From positions 30,764 through 94,763 of the forward strand of contig NZ_JPQU01000031.1 in assembly GCF_000737245.1 (NCBI RefSeq): a DNA stretch of 64,000 nt, in the 5' to 3' direction. The notes under the pieces were generated by a model. The model made no database searches and had not been told where the DNA came from. It saw only the letters and a list, made by a program, of their open reading frames with translations. Shown here piece after piece: positions 50,449 through 59,624 of the stretch; within the stretch, counting starts at the first letter, position 1, and every line of letters begins with the position of its first letter. The stretch comes from Pseudomonas syringae (GTDB lineage Bacteria > Pseudomonadota > Gammaproteobacteria > Pseudomonadales > Pseudomonadaceae). A program made the translations under genes and the position numbers.

Positions 50449-50608
50449 GCTGACTCCTGCGCGCAGCAGGCTGCCGCGTCGGCCCGTGATGTTATCGCAG
50501 ACGGGGCTACCGTGGGTCGTTAGCTTTACAGCAAAGGCGTGTACTGCAACCAAACTGTCATCTCCCATTAGCTGTAACGAAATATTGAATCGTTAAATTC
50601 AGCGCCAA

Positions 50609-50622
50609 TGAGATCGATCTCA
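50609..50622. promoter_or_regulatory. Candidate LacI-type operator
   Basis: TGAGATCGATCTCA is a perfect 14-bp palindrome with a central CG, the usual form of LacI-family operators. It ends 11 bases before the regulator's own ATG, next to its AAGGG ribosome site, suggesting autorepression of the operon. Confidence 0.55.
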
Positions 50623-50633
50623 AAAGGGCGCAC

Positions 50634-51653
50634 ATGAGTGATTTGAAACAGGTTGCACTGCTGGCAGGCGTTTCCCGGGCGACGGCTGCCCGGGCCTTTG
50701 CGTCTCCCGATGTGGTGCGTCCGGCAACCCGCGATCAAGTCTTCGCTGCAGCTCGTCAGCTGGGTTTTCGGCCCAATCGCCTCGGTCGTCAGCTACGCCT
50801 GCAAACCACCAACCTGATTGGCGTGATCGTGCCCAACCTGCTTAACCCGGTTTTCGCCGAGCAGTTTCAGGCGATGGAGCGCGCTGCCCGTCTGAGGGGC
50901 TACAACCTGTTGCTGGCCACCACCGACTACAGCAGCGAGCGTGAAAGCGCCGTGGTCGAGGAGTTGCTGCGCCAGCGAGTAGACGGCTTGGTGTTGACGG
51001 TGACCGATGCCGAAAGCAATCGCGTTCTGCAAAGCGTGGCGAGTGAAGACACGCCTTTCGTGCTGGCCTATCACCAGCCTGGCAATCCCGATTACAGCGC
51101 AGTGTCTGTGGATAACCGCGCGGGCATGGCGCTCGCGACCCGTTATCTGCTCGACTGCGGCCATCGTCGCATCGGCATGGTGGCCGGCCCCGCCTTGCAA
51201 TCGGACCGGGCTCGACTGCGCTATGCCGGTTATTGCGATGCCATGGCCGAGCGCGGCTTCGCCAGCTTGCCGGTCATCGAAATGCCGGCGCATACCCAAG
51301 CGGATTTCGCTGCCATCGAGCCTTTGCTACGCAGCAAGAATCCGCCCAGCGCGCTGGTCTGTTCCAACGACTTGCTGGCGATCAGCCTGATTGCCGAACT
51401 GCGCCGCAACGGCTGGAGCGTGCCCGGTCAGTTGTCGGTGATTGGCTTCGATGGCATCGCCCTCGGCACACAAATGCATCCGACGTTATGCAGCGTCGTG
51501 CAACCCATCGCGGAGCTGGCCAGCACCGTGATTGATCAATTGCTGGCGCAGATTGCCGGCGCCGCTCCAATTTCCCACTGCCTGCCTTGCCATATCCGGC
51601 CGGGCGAAAGTACTCAGCCCTACGAGGAGACGCTTCATGATCCGCTTCAGTAA
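50634..51653 (+). CDS. LacI family transcriptional regulator
   Basis: The 339-residue regulator has an N-terminal LacI-type helix-turn-helix (LKQVALLAGVSRATAARAFA) with hinge region up to about residue 55. A periplasmic-binding-protein-like sensor follows (TTNLIGVIVPNLLNPVFAEQ, and ALVCSNDLLAISLIAELRRN near 243). It probably controls the ABC importer genes immediately downstream: its 3' end overlaps the first by 17 bp. The inducer is unknown. Confidence 0.92.
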   Translation: MSDLKQVALLAGVSRATAARAFASPDVVRPATRDQVFAAARQLGFRPNRLGRQLRLQTTNLIGVIVPNLLNPVFAEQFQAMERAARLRGYNLLLATTDYSSERESAVVEELLRQRVDGLVLTVTDAESNRVLQSVASEDTPFVLAYHQPGNPDYSAVSVDNRAGMALATRYLLDCGHRRIGMVAGPALQSDRARLRYAGYCDAMAERGFASLPVIEMPAHTQADFAAIEPLLRSKNPPSALVCSNDLLAISLIAELRRNGWSVPGQLSVIGFDGIALGTQMHPTLCSVVQPIAELASTVIDQLLAQIAGAAPISHCLPCHIRPGESTQPYEETLHDPLQ

Positions 51654-52641
51654 AACTCTGGCGGCTTTGCTGCTGTGTGGTGTTGCCAGCCTGGCTCAGG
51701 CTGCTGAAACTGCTATTTGCTACAACTGCCCGCCAGAATGGGCGGACTGGGGCGCGCAACTCAAAGCGATTGCCGAAACCACCGGCGTGCAGGTGCCGCT
51801 GGATAACAAGAACTCTGGCCAGTCTCTGGCGCAGTTGGTGGCCGAGAAAGCCGCGCCGGTTGCCGACGTGGTGTATTACGGCGTGACCTTTGGTTTGCAG
51901 GCGCAAAAAGCCGGTGTGGTGGACAGCTACAAGCCAAAAGGCTGGGACGACATTCCTGTGGGCCTGAAAGATCCTGATGGCCACTGGTTCGCGATCCACT
52001 CCGGCACGTTGGGCATCATGGTCAACGTTGATGCGCTGGGCGGTTTGCCAGTTCCGCAGAGCTGGGCTGATCTGCTCAAGCCTGAATACAAAGGCATGGT
52101 GGGCTACCTCGATCCGTCTAGCGCCTTTGTCGGTTACGTCTCTGCTGTCGCCATCAACCAGGCGATGGGCGGCACGTTGGACAACTTCGGTCCTGGCATC
52201 AGCTACTTCCAGAAACTGGCGAAAAACTCGCCCATCGTGCCTAAGCAAACCGCCTATGCCCGCGTGTTGTCCGGCGAGTTGCCGATCCTGGTGGACTACG
52301 ACTTCAATGCCTACCGCGCCCGTTACAAGGACAAGGCTAATGTCGCTTTCGTGATTCCTCAGGAAGGCAGCATCAGCGTGCCCTACGTGATGAGCCTGGT
52401 GGGTAACGCACCGCATCGTGCCAACGCGGAAAAGGTGCTGGATTTCACCCTCTCCGATCAAGGCCAGTCGTTGTGGGCCAAGGCTTATCTGCGTCCGGTA
52501 CGTGACGTGAAGATGCCTGCCGATGTTGCCGCACAATTCCTGCCAGATAGCGACTATGCCCGCGCCACCGTGGTCAATTACGAACACATGGCCGCCGTGC
52601 AGGAAGCCTTTGCTGCGCGCTACCTGAGTGAGGTCAAGTAA
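51637..52641 (+). CDS. ABC importer substrate-binding protein
   Basis: The 334-residue periplasmic protein has a signal peptide (FSKTLAALLLCGVASLAQAA) and a type II solute-binding fold of the AfuA/FutA sort, with VYYGVTFGLQAQKAGVVDSY, HSGTLGIMVNVDALGG and PQSWADLLKPEYKGMVGYLD. The family takes iron, thiamine, phosphonates or sugar phosphates; the exact ligand is not evident here. The ATG at 51637 has GAGGAG upstream and overlaps the regulator's end by 17 bp. Confidence 0.9.
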   Translation: MIRFSKTLAALLLCGVASLAQAAETAICYNCPPEWADWGAQLKAIAETTGVQVPLDNKNSGQSLAQLVAEKAAPVADVVYYGVTFGLQAQKAGVVDSYKPKGWDDIPVGLKDPDGHWFAIHSGTLGIMVNVDALGGLPVPQSWADLLKPEYKGMVGYLDPSSAFVGYVSAVAINQAMGGTLDNFGPGISYFQKLAKNSPIVPKQTAYARVLSGELPILVDYDFNAYRARYKDKANVAFVIPQEGSISVPYVMSLVGNAPHRANAEKVLDFTLSDQGQSLWAKAYLRPVRDVKMPADVAAQFLPDSDYARATVVNYEHMAAVQEAFAARYLSEVK

Positions 52642-53508
52642 GTGACCACCTCGGTTCTCAAGGCTCAGGAGGTGAAATCGGGCAGGCGCGGATGGTTGCG
52701 TCTGCGCCCGACGGCGGCCTGGGCGCTGGCGCCCGCTGCTGCGATGCTGTTCGCCTTCTGGCTATTGCCTCTGGCGCATCTGGTTTTGCTGGGCGGTGAA
52801 GACCGCGATGGCAGCAGCGGCTACTGGCAAGTGCTGAGCAGTGCTCAATATCTGGGCAGCCTGCTACAGACTTGCGTGCTGGCGATTGTGGTCACGTTGG
52901 CTGCATTGCTGGTGGGTGGCATCAGTGGCGTGTTTCTCGCCCGGCAACGGTTTTTCGGGCGTTCGGCGCTGGTCGCGTTGCTGACTTTTCCGTTGGCGTT
53001 TCCGGGTGTGGTGGTGGGCTTTCTGGTGATCCTGCTGGCGGGTCGTCAGGGCCTGTTTGCCATGCTCGGCATGGAGCTGGCGGGTGAGCGCTGGATCTTC
53101 GCCTACTCGCTGACGGGTCTGTTTATCGGCTATCTGTACTTCTCGATTCCGCGGGTGATTCTCACGGTAATGGCTGCCTGTGAAAGCCTTGATCGCAGTC
53201 TGGAAGAGGCTGCCCATTCGTTGGGTGCGGGTCATTGGCGAGTGGTGTGCGACGTCATCGTCCCAGGCCTTGCGCCGGCGTTGGTGTCGTGCGGGGCGAT
53301 TTGTTTTGCGACCTCCATGGGCGCATTCGGTACGGCCTTCACTTTGGGCACCCGGCTGAATGTCACGCCGGTGGCGATCTACAACGTGTTCACCAACTAC
53401 GCCAATTTCGCCGTCGCGGCGGCCTTGTCGGTGGTGCTTGGGGCGTTGACCTGGGCAGTGTTGCTGCTAGCCCGGCGGCTGGTGAAAAACTCGGGGACTG
53501 TTCTTTGA
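52642..53508 (+). CDS. ABC importer permease 1
   Basis: The 288-residue protein has six predicted membrane helices and the permease coupling motif EEAAHSLGAGHWRVVCDVIVP near residue 194. It uses a GTG start directly after the substrate-binding protein stop, with GAGG upstream. It forms the membrane channel with the next gene product. Confidence 0.9.
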   Translation: MTTSVLKAQEVKSGRRGWLRLRPTAAWALAPAAAMLFAFWLLPLAHLVLLGGEDRDGSSGYWQVLSSAQYLGSLLQTCVLAIVVTLAALLVGGISGVFLARQRFFGRSALVALLTFPLAFPGVVVGFLVILLAGRQGLFAMLGMELAGERWIFAYSLTGLFIGYLYFSIPRVILTVMAACESLDRSLEEAAHSLGAGHWRVVCDVIVPGLAPALVSCGAICFATSMGAFGTAFTLGTRLNVTPVAIYNVFTNYANFAVAAALSVVLGALTWAVLLLARRLVKNSGTVL

Positions 53509-54299
53509 AGCGCTCATCGCTGTTCATCATGCAGCTGCTGTTTACCCTGCTGGTCTGCGCGTTCATGTTGGTGCCGGTGCTGCTGTCGTTGATGGCTGGC
53601 CTGACGCGCAATTATTTTCAGGGCGTATCCAGTGGCTTGACCTTCGATTGGCTGATTCAGGTCTGGCAGGCCTATTCGCCGACGGTCTGGCTGTCGATTC
53701 AATTGGCGGTGGCTTGTGCCGTATGTGTCTGCGTAATTGGCGTCCCAGCGGCCTATGCGCTGGTGCGGATGAATAACCGCTTCAGCCGTGCTTTCGAAGA
53801 GTTGATGGTGTTGCCGGTGGCGATGCCCGGGCTGGCCAGCGCCCTGGCGTTGTTGCTGACCTACGGCCAGTTCGGCGGCTTTCGCAGCAGTTGGTTATTC
53901 ATCCTCGTCGGTCACGTGCTGTTTACCTTGCCGTTTCTGGTGCGTCCGGTGATGGCGGTGATGCAGCGTCAGCAATTGCCGACGCTGGAGGAGGCCGCTG
54001 CGAGTCTGGGGGCGGGCCCGATCAAGCGTTTCTTCAGCGTGGTCGTGCCTAACTGTCGGGCCGGGATTCTGGCCGGGGTGTTGATGGTGGTGACCTTGTC
54101 GCTGGGTGAATTCAACCTGACCTGGATGCTCCACACACCCATGACCAAAACCCTGCCGGTGGGCCTGGCCGACAGCTACGCCTCGGCGCGTCTGGAAGTT
54201 GCCAGCGCTTACACCCTTATCTTTCTGTTGATGATCGTGCCGCTGTTGATCGCGTTGCAGGCCATCAGCGCCCGTCTTTCCCGTGGAGAGAGTCGATGA
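53505..54299 (+). CDS. ABC importer permease 2
   Basis: The 264-residue second permease has six predicted helices and its own EAA loop (EEAAASLGAGPIKRFFSVVV). I chose a TTG start (reading KRSSLFIMQLL) that overlaps the previous stop by 4 bp; the ATG at 53529 is the alternative. Its stop overlaps the ATPase start by 4 bp, so the four importer genes are translationally coupled. Confidence 0.88.
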   Translation: MKRSSLFIMQLLFTLLVCAFMLVPVLLSLMAGLTRNYFQGVSSGLTFDWLIQVWQAYSPTVWLSIQLAVACAVCVCVIGVPAAYALVRMNNRFSRAFEELMVLPVAMPGLASALALLLTYGQFGGFRSSWLFILVGHVLFTLPFLVRPVMAVMQRQQLPTLEEAAASLGAGPIKRFFSVVVPNCRAGILAGVLMVVTLSLGEFNLTWMLHTPMTKTLPVGLADSYASARLEVASAYTLIFLLMIVPLLIALQAISARLSRGESR

Positions 54300-55327
54300 C
54301 CGGAACCACCATTCGCTTGCAGGGCTGCCGCAAGGCGTTCGCTGACGGCACCGTCGCTGTACATGATCTGAACCTCACCATTGAGCCGGGGGAAACCCTG
54401 GCGATTCTCGGTCCGTCCGGCTGCGGCAAAACCACCACCTTGCGTTTGATTGCAGGGTTGGAGAGCCCGAACGCGGGGCAGATCTTTTTTGGCCATCAGG
54501 ACGTCACCCGCCTGCCCATCGAGAAGCGGGATGTGGGCATGGTGTTTCAGAACTACGCCCTGTTTCCCAACCTGGATGTGGCCGGCAACATCGTTTACGG
54601 CCTGAAGATTCGTGGCATCTCCCCCGCCGAGCGCAACAAGCGTTGTGACGAGCTGCTTGAGCTGGTCGGCTTGCAGGAACACGGCAAGCGCAGCATTCAC
54701 GAGTTGTCGGGTGGCCAGCGTCAGCGGGTTGCACTGGCGCGTGCTTTGGCGCCACGCCCTCGCGTTCTGCTGCTGGATGAGCCGCTGGCGGCACTGGACG
54801 CGCAACTGCGCGAGCGCTTGCGCAGTGAGCTGGATGAACTGCTGCGCGGGCTGGGGATAACTTCGGTGTTCGTGACTCACGACCAGGGCGAGGCCATGGC
54901 CCTGGGCGATAGAATTCTGGTGATGGAGAAGGGCCGCGTTGCGCAATTGGCGACGCCTCGGGAAATTTATCAACAGCCCGCCAATGCTTTCGTCGCCAGC
55001 TTTGTCGGCAACCTCAATGCTTTCTCGGTGGTCGAGCGCACAGCTCACGGTCTGAAAGTCAGCGGCGGTGAGTTGCCGTGGACGGCTTCGAATCTGCCTT
55101 CGACCGTGTACTGCCGCCCCGAGCATTTGCGGGTCAGTGATGGCGAAAGTCATTTGCGTGGGCGTCTGGTGGGGCAATTCTTCCAGGGCGCACAGAGTCG
55201 GCTGTTGGTGGATGTCGGTGGCGTTCAGCCTGTGCTCGTGGATTGCACCGAAAACGTTATCCACACGCCCGGGGCGCTGATCGGTCTGGCTGTGGCTCCG
55301 CAGGTGTTGTTTACCCTGAATTCTTAG
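54296..55327 (+). CDS. ABC importer ATP-binding protein
   Basis: The 343-residue ATPase has Walker A GPSGCGKTT (from residue 39), signature LSGGQRQRVALARAL near 141, Walker B VLLLDEPLAALD near 161 and a C-terminal TOBE-like domain (about residues 240-343). It energises the importer above. It is of the sugar/iron/phosphonate importer ATPase class. Confidence 0.93.
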   Translation: MTGTTIRLQGCRKAFADGTVAVHDLNLTIEPGETLAILGPSGCGKTTTLRLIAGLESPNAGQIFFGHQDVTRLPIEKRDVGMVFQNYALFPNLDVAGNIVYGLKIRGISPAERNKRCDELLELVGLQEHGKRSIHELSGGQRQRVALARALAPRPRVLLLDEPLAALDAQLRERLRSELDELLRGLGITSVFVTHDQGEAMALGDRILVMEKGRVAQLATPREIYQQPANAFVASFVGNLNAFSVVERTAHGLKVSGGELPWTASNLPSTVYCRPEHLRVSDGESHLRGRLVGQFFQGAQSRLLVDVGGVQPVLVDCTENVIHTPGALIGLAVAPQVLFTLNS

Positions 55328-55349
55328 TGCTGGCGAAATAGGTAATCCT

Positions 55350-55444
55350 CTGTGGGAGCGAGCTTGCTCGCGAAGGCGTCAGTCTTGCCGAGAGATATGT
55401 TGTGAATGCACCAGCCTCTTCGCGAGCAAGCTCGCTCCCACGGG
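55350..55444. repeat. REPIN between importer ATPase and phosphodiesterase
   Basis: Arms CTGTGGGAGCGAGCTTGCTC and GAGCAAGCTCGCTCCCACGG form an inverted pair, with CGCGAAGGC and CTCTTCGCG inside. Confidence 0.92.
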
Positions 55445-55492
55445 AAGCAGCATTTCAGAGCACCAATTTATATTGCTTGTTGAGATCTAGTC

Positions 55493-56326
55493 TTGAACCA
55501 TCCATTCCTCATTGCGCAGATCAGCGATCTGCACCTTAAAGCCGGTCAGAAACTGACCTACGGCGTTGTCGATACTCTGGGTGCATTACGTCGTGCCGTG
55601 GACCATCTGAACGCCAGCGTGCCACGCCCCGATATCGTGGTGATCAGCGGTGATCTGGTGGACTTCGGGCAACCCGCTGAATACGCCGTGCTGCATCCGG
55701 AACTCAAGCGTCTGGCGATGCCGTTCTATCTGGTGCCAGGCAATCATGATGATCGTGAACACTTGCTGGCTGAGTTTGCCGAGCAGGCTTATCTGCCGCG
55801 CAATCACGATGCGCCACTGGATTGGGTGGTGGATGACTACCCGGTGCGCCTGATCGGTCTGGACACCAGCATCCCCGGCGCTCACGGCGGCCAACTGATT
55901 GAAAGTCAGTTGCTTTGGCTCGATCAGCAACTGGCACAAAAACCGGATACACCCACTGTGTTGGTTTTGCATCATCCGCCGTTCATCACCGGCATCGGTC
56001 ACATGGACCGTGAGCCCTTCAGAAACATCGCAGAGTTTGAAAAAGTCATCGCCCGGCACCCGCAAGTTGAACGCCTATTGTGCGGGCATCTGCATCGCCC
56101 AATGCAGCGTCGTTTCGGCGGCAGCCTGAGCTGCATCTGCCCTGGCACTTCCCACCAGATCGTGCTCGACCTGCAAGAAGATGCGTCAGCGCATTTCAAT
56201 CTGGAACCGGCCGGATATCTGCTGCACCGCTGGCACCCGCAGCAGGGGCTGGTGACCCACAACGCGGTGTTCGGCGAGTACCCGGGGCCGTATCCGTTTT
56301 ATGACGTGAATGGGTTGATTGATTGA
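55493..56326 (+). CDS. GpdQ-like metallophosphodiesterase
   Basis: The 277-residue dinuclear metallophosphoesterase shows all family motifs in order: AQISDLHL (Asp, His), VISGDLVDFG, PGNHDDREHL, VLHHPPF and CGHLHRPM. Its layout is closest to GpdQ-type glycerophosphodiesterases and CpdA-like cyclic-nucleotide phosphodiesterases. It uses a TTG start with a weak ribosome site. Position after an ABC importer suggests that the importer brings in a phosphodiester which this enzyme cuts, but the intervening REPIN leaves co-transcription uncertain. Confidence 0.88.
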   Translation: MNHPFLIAQISDLHLKAGQKLTYGVVDTLGALRRAVDHLNASVPRPDIVVISGDLVDFGQPAEYAVLHPELKRLAMPFYLVPGNHDDREHLLAEFAEQAYLPRNHDAPLDWVVDDYPVRLIGLDTSIPGAHGGQLIESQLLWLDQQLAQKPDTPTVLVLHHPPFITGIGHMDREPFRNIAEFEKVIARHPQVERLLCGHLHRPMQRRFGGSLSCICPGTSHQIVLDLQEDASAHFNLEPAGYLLHRWHPQQGLVTHNAVFGEYPGPYPFYDVNGLID

Positions 56327-56361
56327 GGGAGCGACTCATTTCCTGAATTGAAATGAGATCG

Positions 56362-56455
56362 CTGTGGGAGCGGTGCTTGCCCGCGATGAACGATGACGCG
56401 GTGTGCCAGGCTCACCGCGTCATCGTTCATCGCGGGCAAGCACCGCTCCCACAGG
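56362..56455. repeat. REPIN with extended stem
   Basis: Arms CTGTGGGAGCGGTGCTTGCC and GGCAAGCACCGCTCCCACAG continue inward through CGCGATGAACGATGACGCGG and its complement, giving an unusually long perfect stem. Confidence 0.93.
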
Positions 56456-56513
56456 TATTACATTGATTGTGCAATTGCGCGATGTCAGTTACGCCGCGCA
56501 AATCAATGCTGAG

Positions 56514-58418
56514 CTAGGCGCCGATGATTCCACCATCCTCCCGAGTAATCACCATCACCGATGAGCGCGGCTTGCCCTCTGGCAGATGCTCGGGGAAGGT
56601 TGAGCCGCCGTTTTCGCCGGGGTGCTGGATGCCGATGAACATCGTCTTGTAGTCCGGCGTGAAGCTGATGCCGGTGACTTCACAACCAATCGGGCCGACC
56701 ATGAAGCGACGAATCTCGCCGCTGTTTGGGTCAGCGCAGAGCATCTGGTTATTACCCATGCCAGCGAAATCACCCTTGTTGCTGGAGTCGCCGTCAGTCT
56801 GAATCCACAGGCGGCCGGCGCTATCAAAGCTCAGGCCGTCCGGGCTGTTGAACATATTCTGCGGGTTGATATTGCTGGAGCCACCTTGCGGCTTGCCGGC
56901 ATGTACGCTCGGGTTGCCCGCGACTACAAACAGATCCCAATCGAAGGCCATGGCCGCGGCGTTATCTTCGTTTTCACGCCAGCGCAGAATCTGCCCGTAC
57001 TGGTTTTTCGCCCGAGGGTTTGGTCCGCCGACTGGCTGACCGTCGTCGCCGCGTTTGGCATTGTTGGTCAAGGTGCAATAGACCTGGCCATCTTTGGGGC
57101 TGACCACGATCCATTCCGGGCGGTCCATGCGGGTAGCTTTGACGACGCTCGCCGCAAGCCGCGCATGGATCAGCACTTCGGCCTGGTTATTGAAACCGGC
57201 GTCAGCGTCCAGGCCGTTCTTGCCGTGGGTCAGCTCGATCCATTCGCCGGTGCCTTTAGGGCGATCCGGGTTGCCGTCGCCGTTGTCGAAACGCGCCACG
57301 TAGAGCGTGCCGTGGTCCAGCAGATTGCGGTTGGCTTTCGGGTCATCGTGATCGATCTTGTCGCGGCTGATGAATTTGTAGATGAACTCGCCACGTTCGT
57401 CGTCGCCCATGTACACCACCGCACGACCGCCCTTGGTTTCAGCCAGAGCAGCGTTCTCGTGCTTGAAACGACCCAGGGCGGTGCGTTTGACCGGGGTGGA
57501 TTTCGGGTCGAACGGATCGATTTCCACAACCCAGCCGTGACGATTGATCTCGTTGGGGTTCTTCGCCAAATCGAAGCGTGGGTCGTGGTGGTGCCAGTTG
57601 ATTTCCTTGCTGGCCGCTACGGCACCGTAGCGCTTGATGCCTGCGTCGAATTTCTGTTCGGCGTCGCTGCTGCCGAAGCAGTCAGTGAAGTTCTCTTCGC
57701 ACGTCAGATAAGTACCCCACGGCGTTTTACCGTTGGCGCAGTTCTGGAAGGTGCCGAGGGCTTTTTTACCGGTGTTGTCGGCGGCAGTCTTGAGCCAGTC
57801 GTGACCGGCAGCCGGGCCGCTCAGATTGATGGGCGTATTGCCGTGGATGCGGCGGTTGTATTTGGAGTCCTGTACGAACTGCCACTTGCCGTCCTTGTTC
57901 TGGACTTCGATCACGGACACGCCTTCGCTGGCCAGGGCCTTGCGCACTTCCTCGGCGGACTGAGGGTCTTTGCCGTGATCGAATAGGTAGCGGTAGTTGG
58001 TGTATTCGTTGTTGATGGCCATCAACGCACGGTCCGGCTTGCCCGGTATCGGGAACAGACTCATGCCGTCGTTGTTGTCGCCGAACTGCACTTCCTGTGC
58101 TTCGGCGCTGCCTTTACCACTTGGGTCGAACGCCGGGCCGCCTGCATGCAGCGGCTGACCCCAGCTGATCAAGACCGATGATTTGTATCCAGGTGGCAGG
58201 CTGATGCTGTCGGCGGTAGCGGCGGGGATGCTGTCGAAGCCCAGCAGGGTGCCGGATGCGGCGCTTACACTGGCGGCCAGCGCGGTGCGGCTCAACAGGC
58301 CGCCACCCAGAAACATCGCCGCGCCGCACAATGCGCCGGCGCTGATGAAACCACGGCGGGTGAGGCCAACCATTTGTTCAAGGTCGGTGGATTGGTTTTC
58401 TTCTAATAGTTTCATCAT
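56514..58418 (-). CDS. PhoX family alkaline phosphatase
   Basis: The 634-residue protein has a Tat signal (LTRRGFISAGALCGAAMFLG, residues about 20-40) and a PhoX/DUF839 body. Markers are MAINNEYTNYRYLF, GTYLTCEENFTDCFGS and YMGDDERGEFIYKF, with a C-terminal WIQTDGDSS. PhoX enzymes are calcium/iron dependent periplasmic phosphatases freeing phosphate from organic esters. The ATG at 58418 has GGGAG five bases upstream. Confidence 0.9.
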   Translation of the reverse strand: MMKLLEENQSTDLEQMVGLTRRGFISAGALCGAAMFLGGGLLSRTALAASVSAASGTLLGFDSIPAATADSISLPPGYKSSVLISWGQPLHAGGPAFDPSGKGSAEAQEVQFGDNNDGMSLFPIPGKPDRALMAINNEYTNYRYLFDHGKDPQSAEEVRKALASEGVSVIEVQNKDGKWQFVQDSKYNRRIHGNTPINLSGPAAGHDWLKTAADNTGKKALGTFQNCANGKTPWGTYLTCEENFTDCFGSSDAEQKFDAGIKRYGAVAASKEINWHHHDPRFDLAKNPNEINRHGWVVEIDPFDPKSTPVKRTALGRFKHENAALAETKGGRAVVYMGDDERGEFIYKFISRDKIDHDDPKANRNLLDHGTLYVARFDNGDGNPDRPKGTGEWIELTHGKNGLDADAGFNNQAEVLIHARLAASVVKATRMDRPEWIVVSPKDGQVYCTLTNNAKRGDDGQPVGGPNPRAKNQYGQILRWRENEDNAAAMAFDWDLFVVAGNPSVHAGKPQGGSSNINPQNMFNSPDGLSFDSAGRLWIQTDGDSSNKGDFAGMGNNQMLCADPNSGEIRRFMVGPIGCEVTGISFTPDYKTMFIGIQHPGENGGSTFPEHLPEGKPRSSVMVITREDGGIIGA

Positions 58419-58460
58419 CACGGCTCCCAGCAGGTGTGGCAGACACCTTAGTGAGCGTAC

Positions 58461-58489
58461 ATGACGAAATTGTGTCGTCTGAATGACGC
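58461..58489 (-). promoter_or_regulatory. Possible PhoB box upstream of PhoX gene
   Basis: Reading on the minus strand, GCGTCAT, ACGACAC and TCGTCAT recur in 11-bp register, as in tandem Pho boxes (consensus CTGTCAT). Two units match 5 of 7 bases and the middle one fewer, so this is tentative. Confidence 0.3.
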
Positions 58490-58497
58490 CGCAAACG

Positions 58498-59262
58498 TTA
58501 GAGCGCTGTGCCGAGCAACACCAGCGACGGTGCGAATTGCACAGTCACCGCACTACCAGATTTGAGCTGGCGGGCCGCAAGCTGCGCGGGCTCGGCCAGA
58601 GCGCAAAGGGTCTGGCCGCTGGTAAGTGCGATGCGCACTTCGCTGGGACCGCCTTTGGCATCAGTAACGTCATGTATTACGCCGCTCAAGAAATTGTGTC
58701 CATTTGTTACGGGCTGCTCGGGAGCCAACAACTCGAGCCAACCCGCCTTGATTAACGCGACTACGTCAATGCCAAGCGTCAGCTCCAGGCGCACCGTGCT
58801 GTCATGAGTGATCTGCGCATCAATGAACAGATCGCCTGCCAGGCGCAGCCGGACCGAATCGTTATGGCCGTGGGCCGTAATGGCCTCAATGCGACCCAAT
58901 AACTGGTTTCGCGCGCTGGTTCGTAGCGTCAGGCGATTGAGCAGATCCAGATCGGCACTTTCTTCGGCGGCTTCCAGCACCTGGGCCTGAAGGACCTGCA
59001 AACGGTGATACAACCGCAGCACCCGCTCGCCTTCAACGGACAGCTTAGCCCCACCTCCGCCACGCCCACCCACGCTGCGTTCCACCAGCGGCTTCTGCGC
59101 CAGATTGTTCAGCTCATCAATGGCATCCCACGCGGCCTTGTAACTCAACCCCGCACTCTTCGCCGCCCGCGTAATCGAACCTTGCTCGGCAACGTGCTGC
59201 AACAACGCAATACGCTGCGGGCGATGGACCATGTGTTGGGTGAGAAGGGTAGGTAGGGGCAT
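58498..59262 (-). CDS. modE: Molybdate-responsive regulator ModE
   Basis: The 254-residue protein has an N-terminal LysR-like winged HTH (ITRAAKSAGLSYKAAWDAID near residue 30, then GGRGGGGAKLSVEGERVL) and two C-terminal molybdate-binding (MOP/TOBE) domains (SARNQLLGRIEAITAHGHND and a second from about 185). It would repress molybdate uptake genes when molybdate is ample. The modABC genes are not in the window. Confidence 0.93.
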   Translation of the reverse strand: MPLPTLLTQHMVHRPQRIALLQHVAEQGSITRAAKSAGLSYKAAWDAIDELNNLAQKPLVERSVGGRGGGGAKLSVEGERVLRLYHRLQVLQAQVLEAAEESADLDLLNRLTLRTSARNQLLGRIEAITAHGHNDSVRLRLAGDLFIDAQITHDSTVRLELTLGIDVVALIKAGWLELLAPEQPVTNGHNFLSGVIHDVTDAKGGPSEVRIALTSGQTLCALAEPAQLAARQLKSGSAVTVQFAPSLVLLGTAL

Positions 59263-59282
59263 GGAGGCGGCTTTTGGGTTGA

Positions 59283-59516
59283 ATGACGAAGCCGAGTGTA
59301 AGGCATCGCTTGACCTGCTATTCGATTCGTTCAGTGTCCGATAGAAGGTCTACTCATTCAAACCTCGAAGAAGCACTGAACCATGCTGCTGAGCTGCTGC
59401 AATGTGCAGCCGTCACAGCCTATGAAAGCGGAGACCGGCTTAGCGGTACGGACCGGCATCTGGCGATGTCGGTGATGTATTTGGTTGAAATGGCCAAGAC
59501 CGTGATCGATCAGTGA
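59283..59516 (+). CDS. Small DUF3077-like protein
   Basis: The 77-residue protein has a basic N-terminal third and a helical C-terminal part (LEEALNHAAELLQCAAVTAY ... LAMSVMYLVEMAKTVIDQ). This resembles the short DUF3077/DUF6124 proteins common in Pseudomonas, whose role is unknown. It is divergent from modE, with starts only 20 bp apart. The N-terminus is uncertain: no good ribosome site is seen. Confidence 0.6.
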   Translation: MTKPSVRHRLTCYSIRSVSDRRSTHSNLEEALNHAAELLQCAAVTAYESGDRLSGTDRHLAMSVMYLVEMAKTVIDQ

Positions 59517-59574
59517 TTGACCGGATTAGAGGCAGCTGTTGCTAAGTGTTAAGCAAGGCAGCCAAAAGAACCAA

Positions 59575-59594
59575 GCCGGGCGACCTCGCCCGGC
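59575..59594 (-). terminator. Hairpin between small gene and immunity-like gene
   Basis: GCCGGGCGA and TCGCCCGGC form a 9-bp inverted pair around two bases, between convergent genes. On the minus strand it is followed by TTGGTTCTTTT, giving a weak terminator. Confidence 0.5.
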
Positions 59595-59624
59595 CTCTCG
59601 CTGAACATTAATATATGGTTAATC

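Noticed and set aside
56622..57986. 454-codon plus-strand frame antisense to the PhoX gene
   Set aside because: It is a shadow frame; PhoX on the other strand has all family motifs and a Tat signal.
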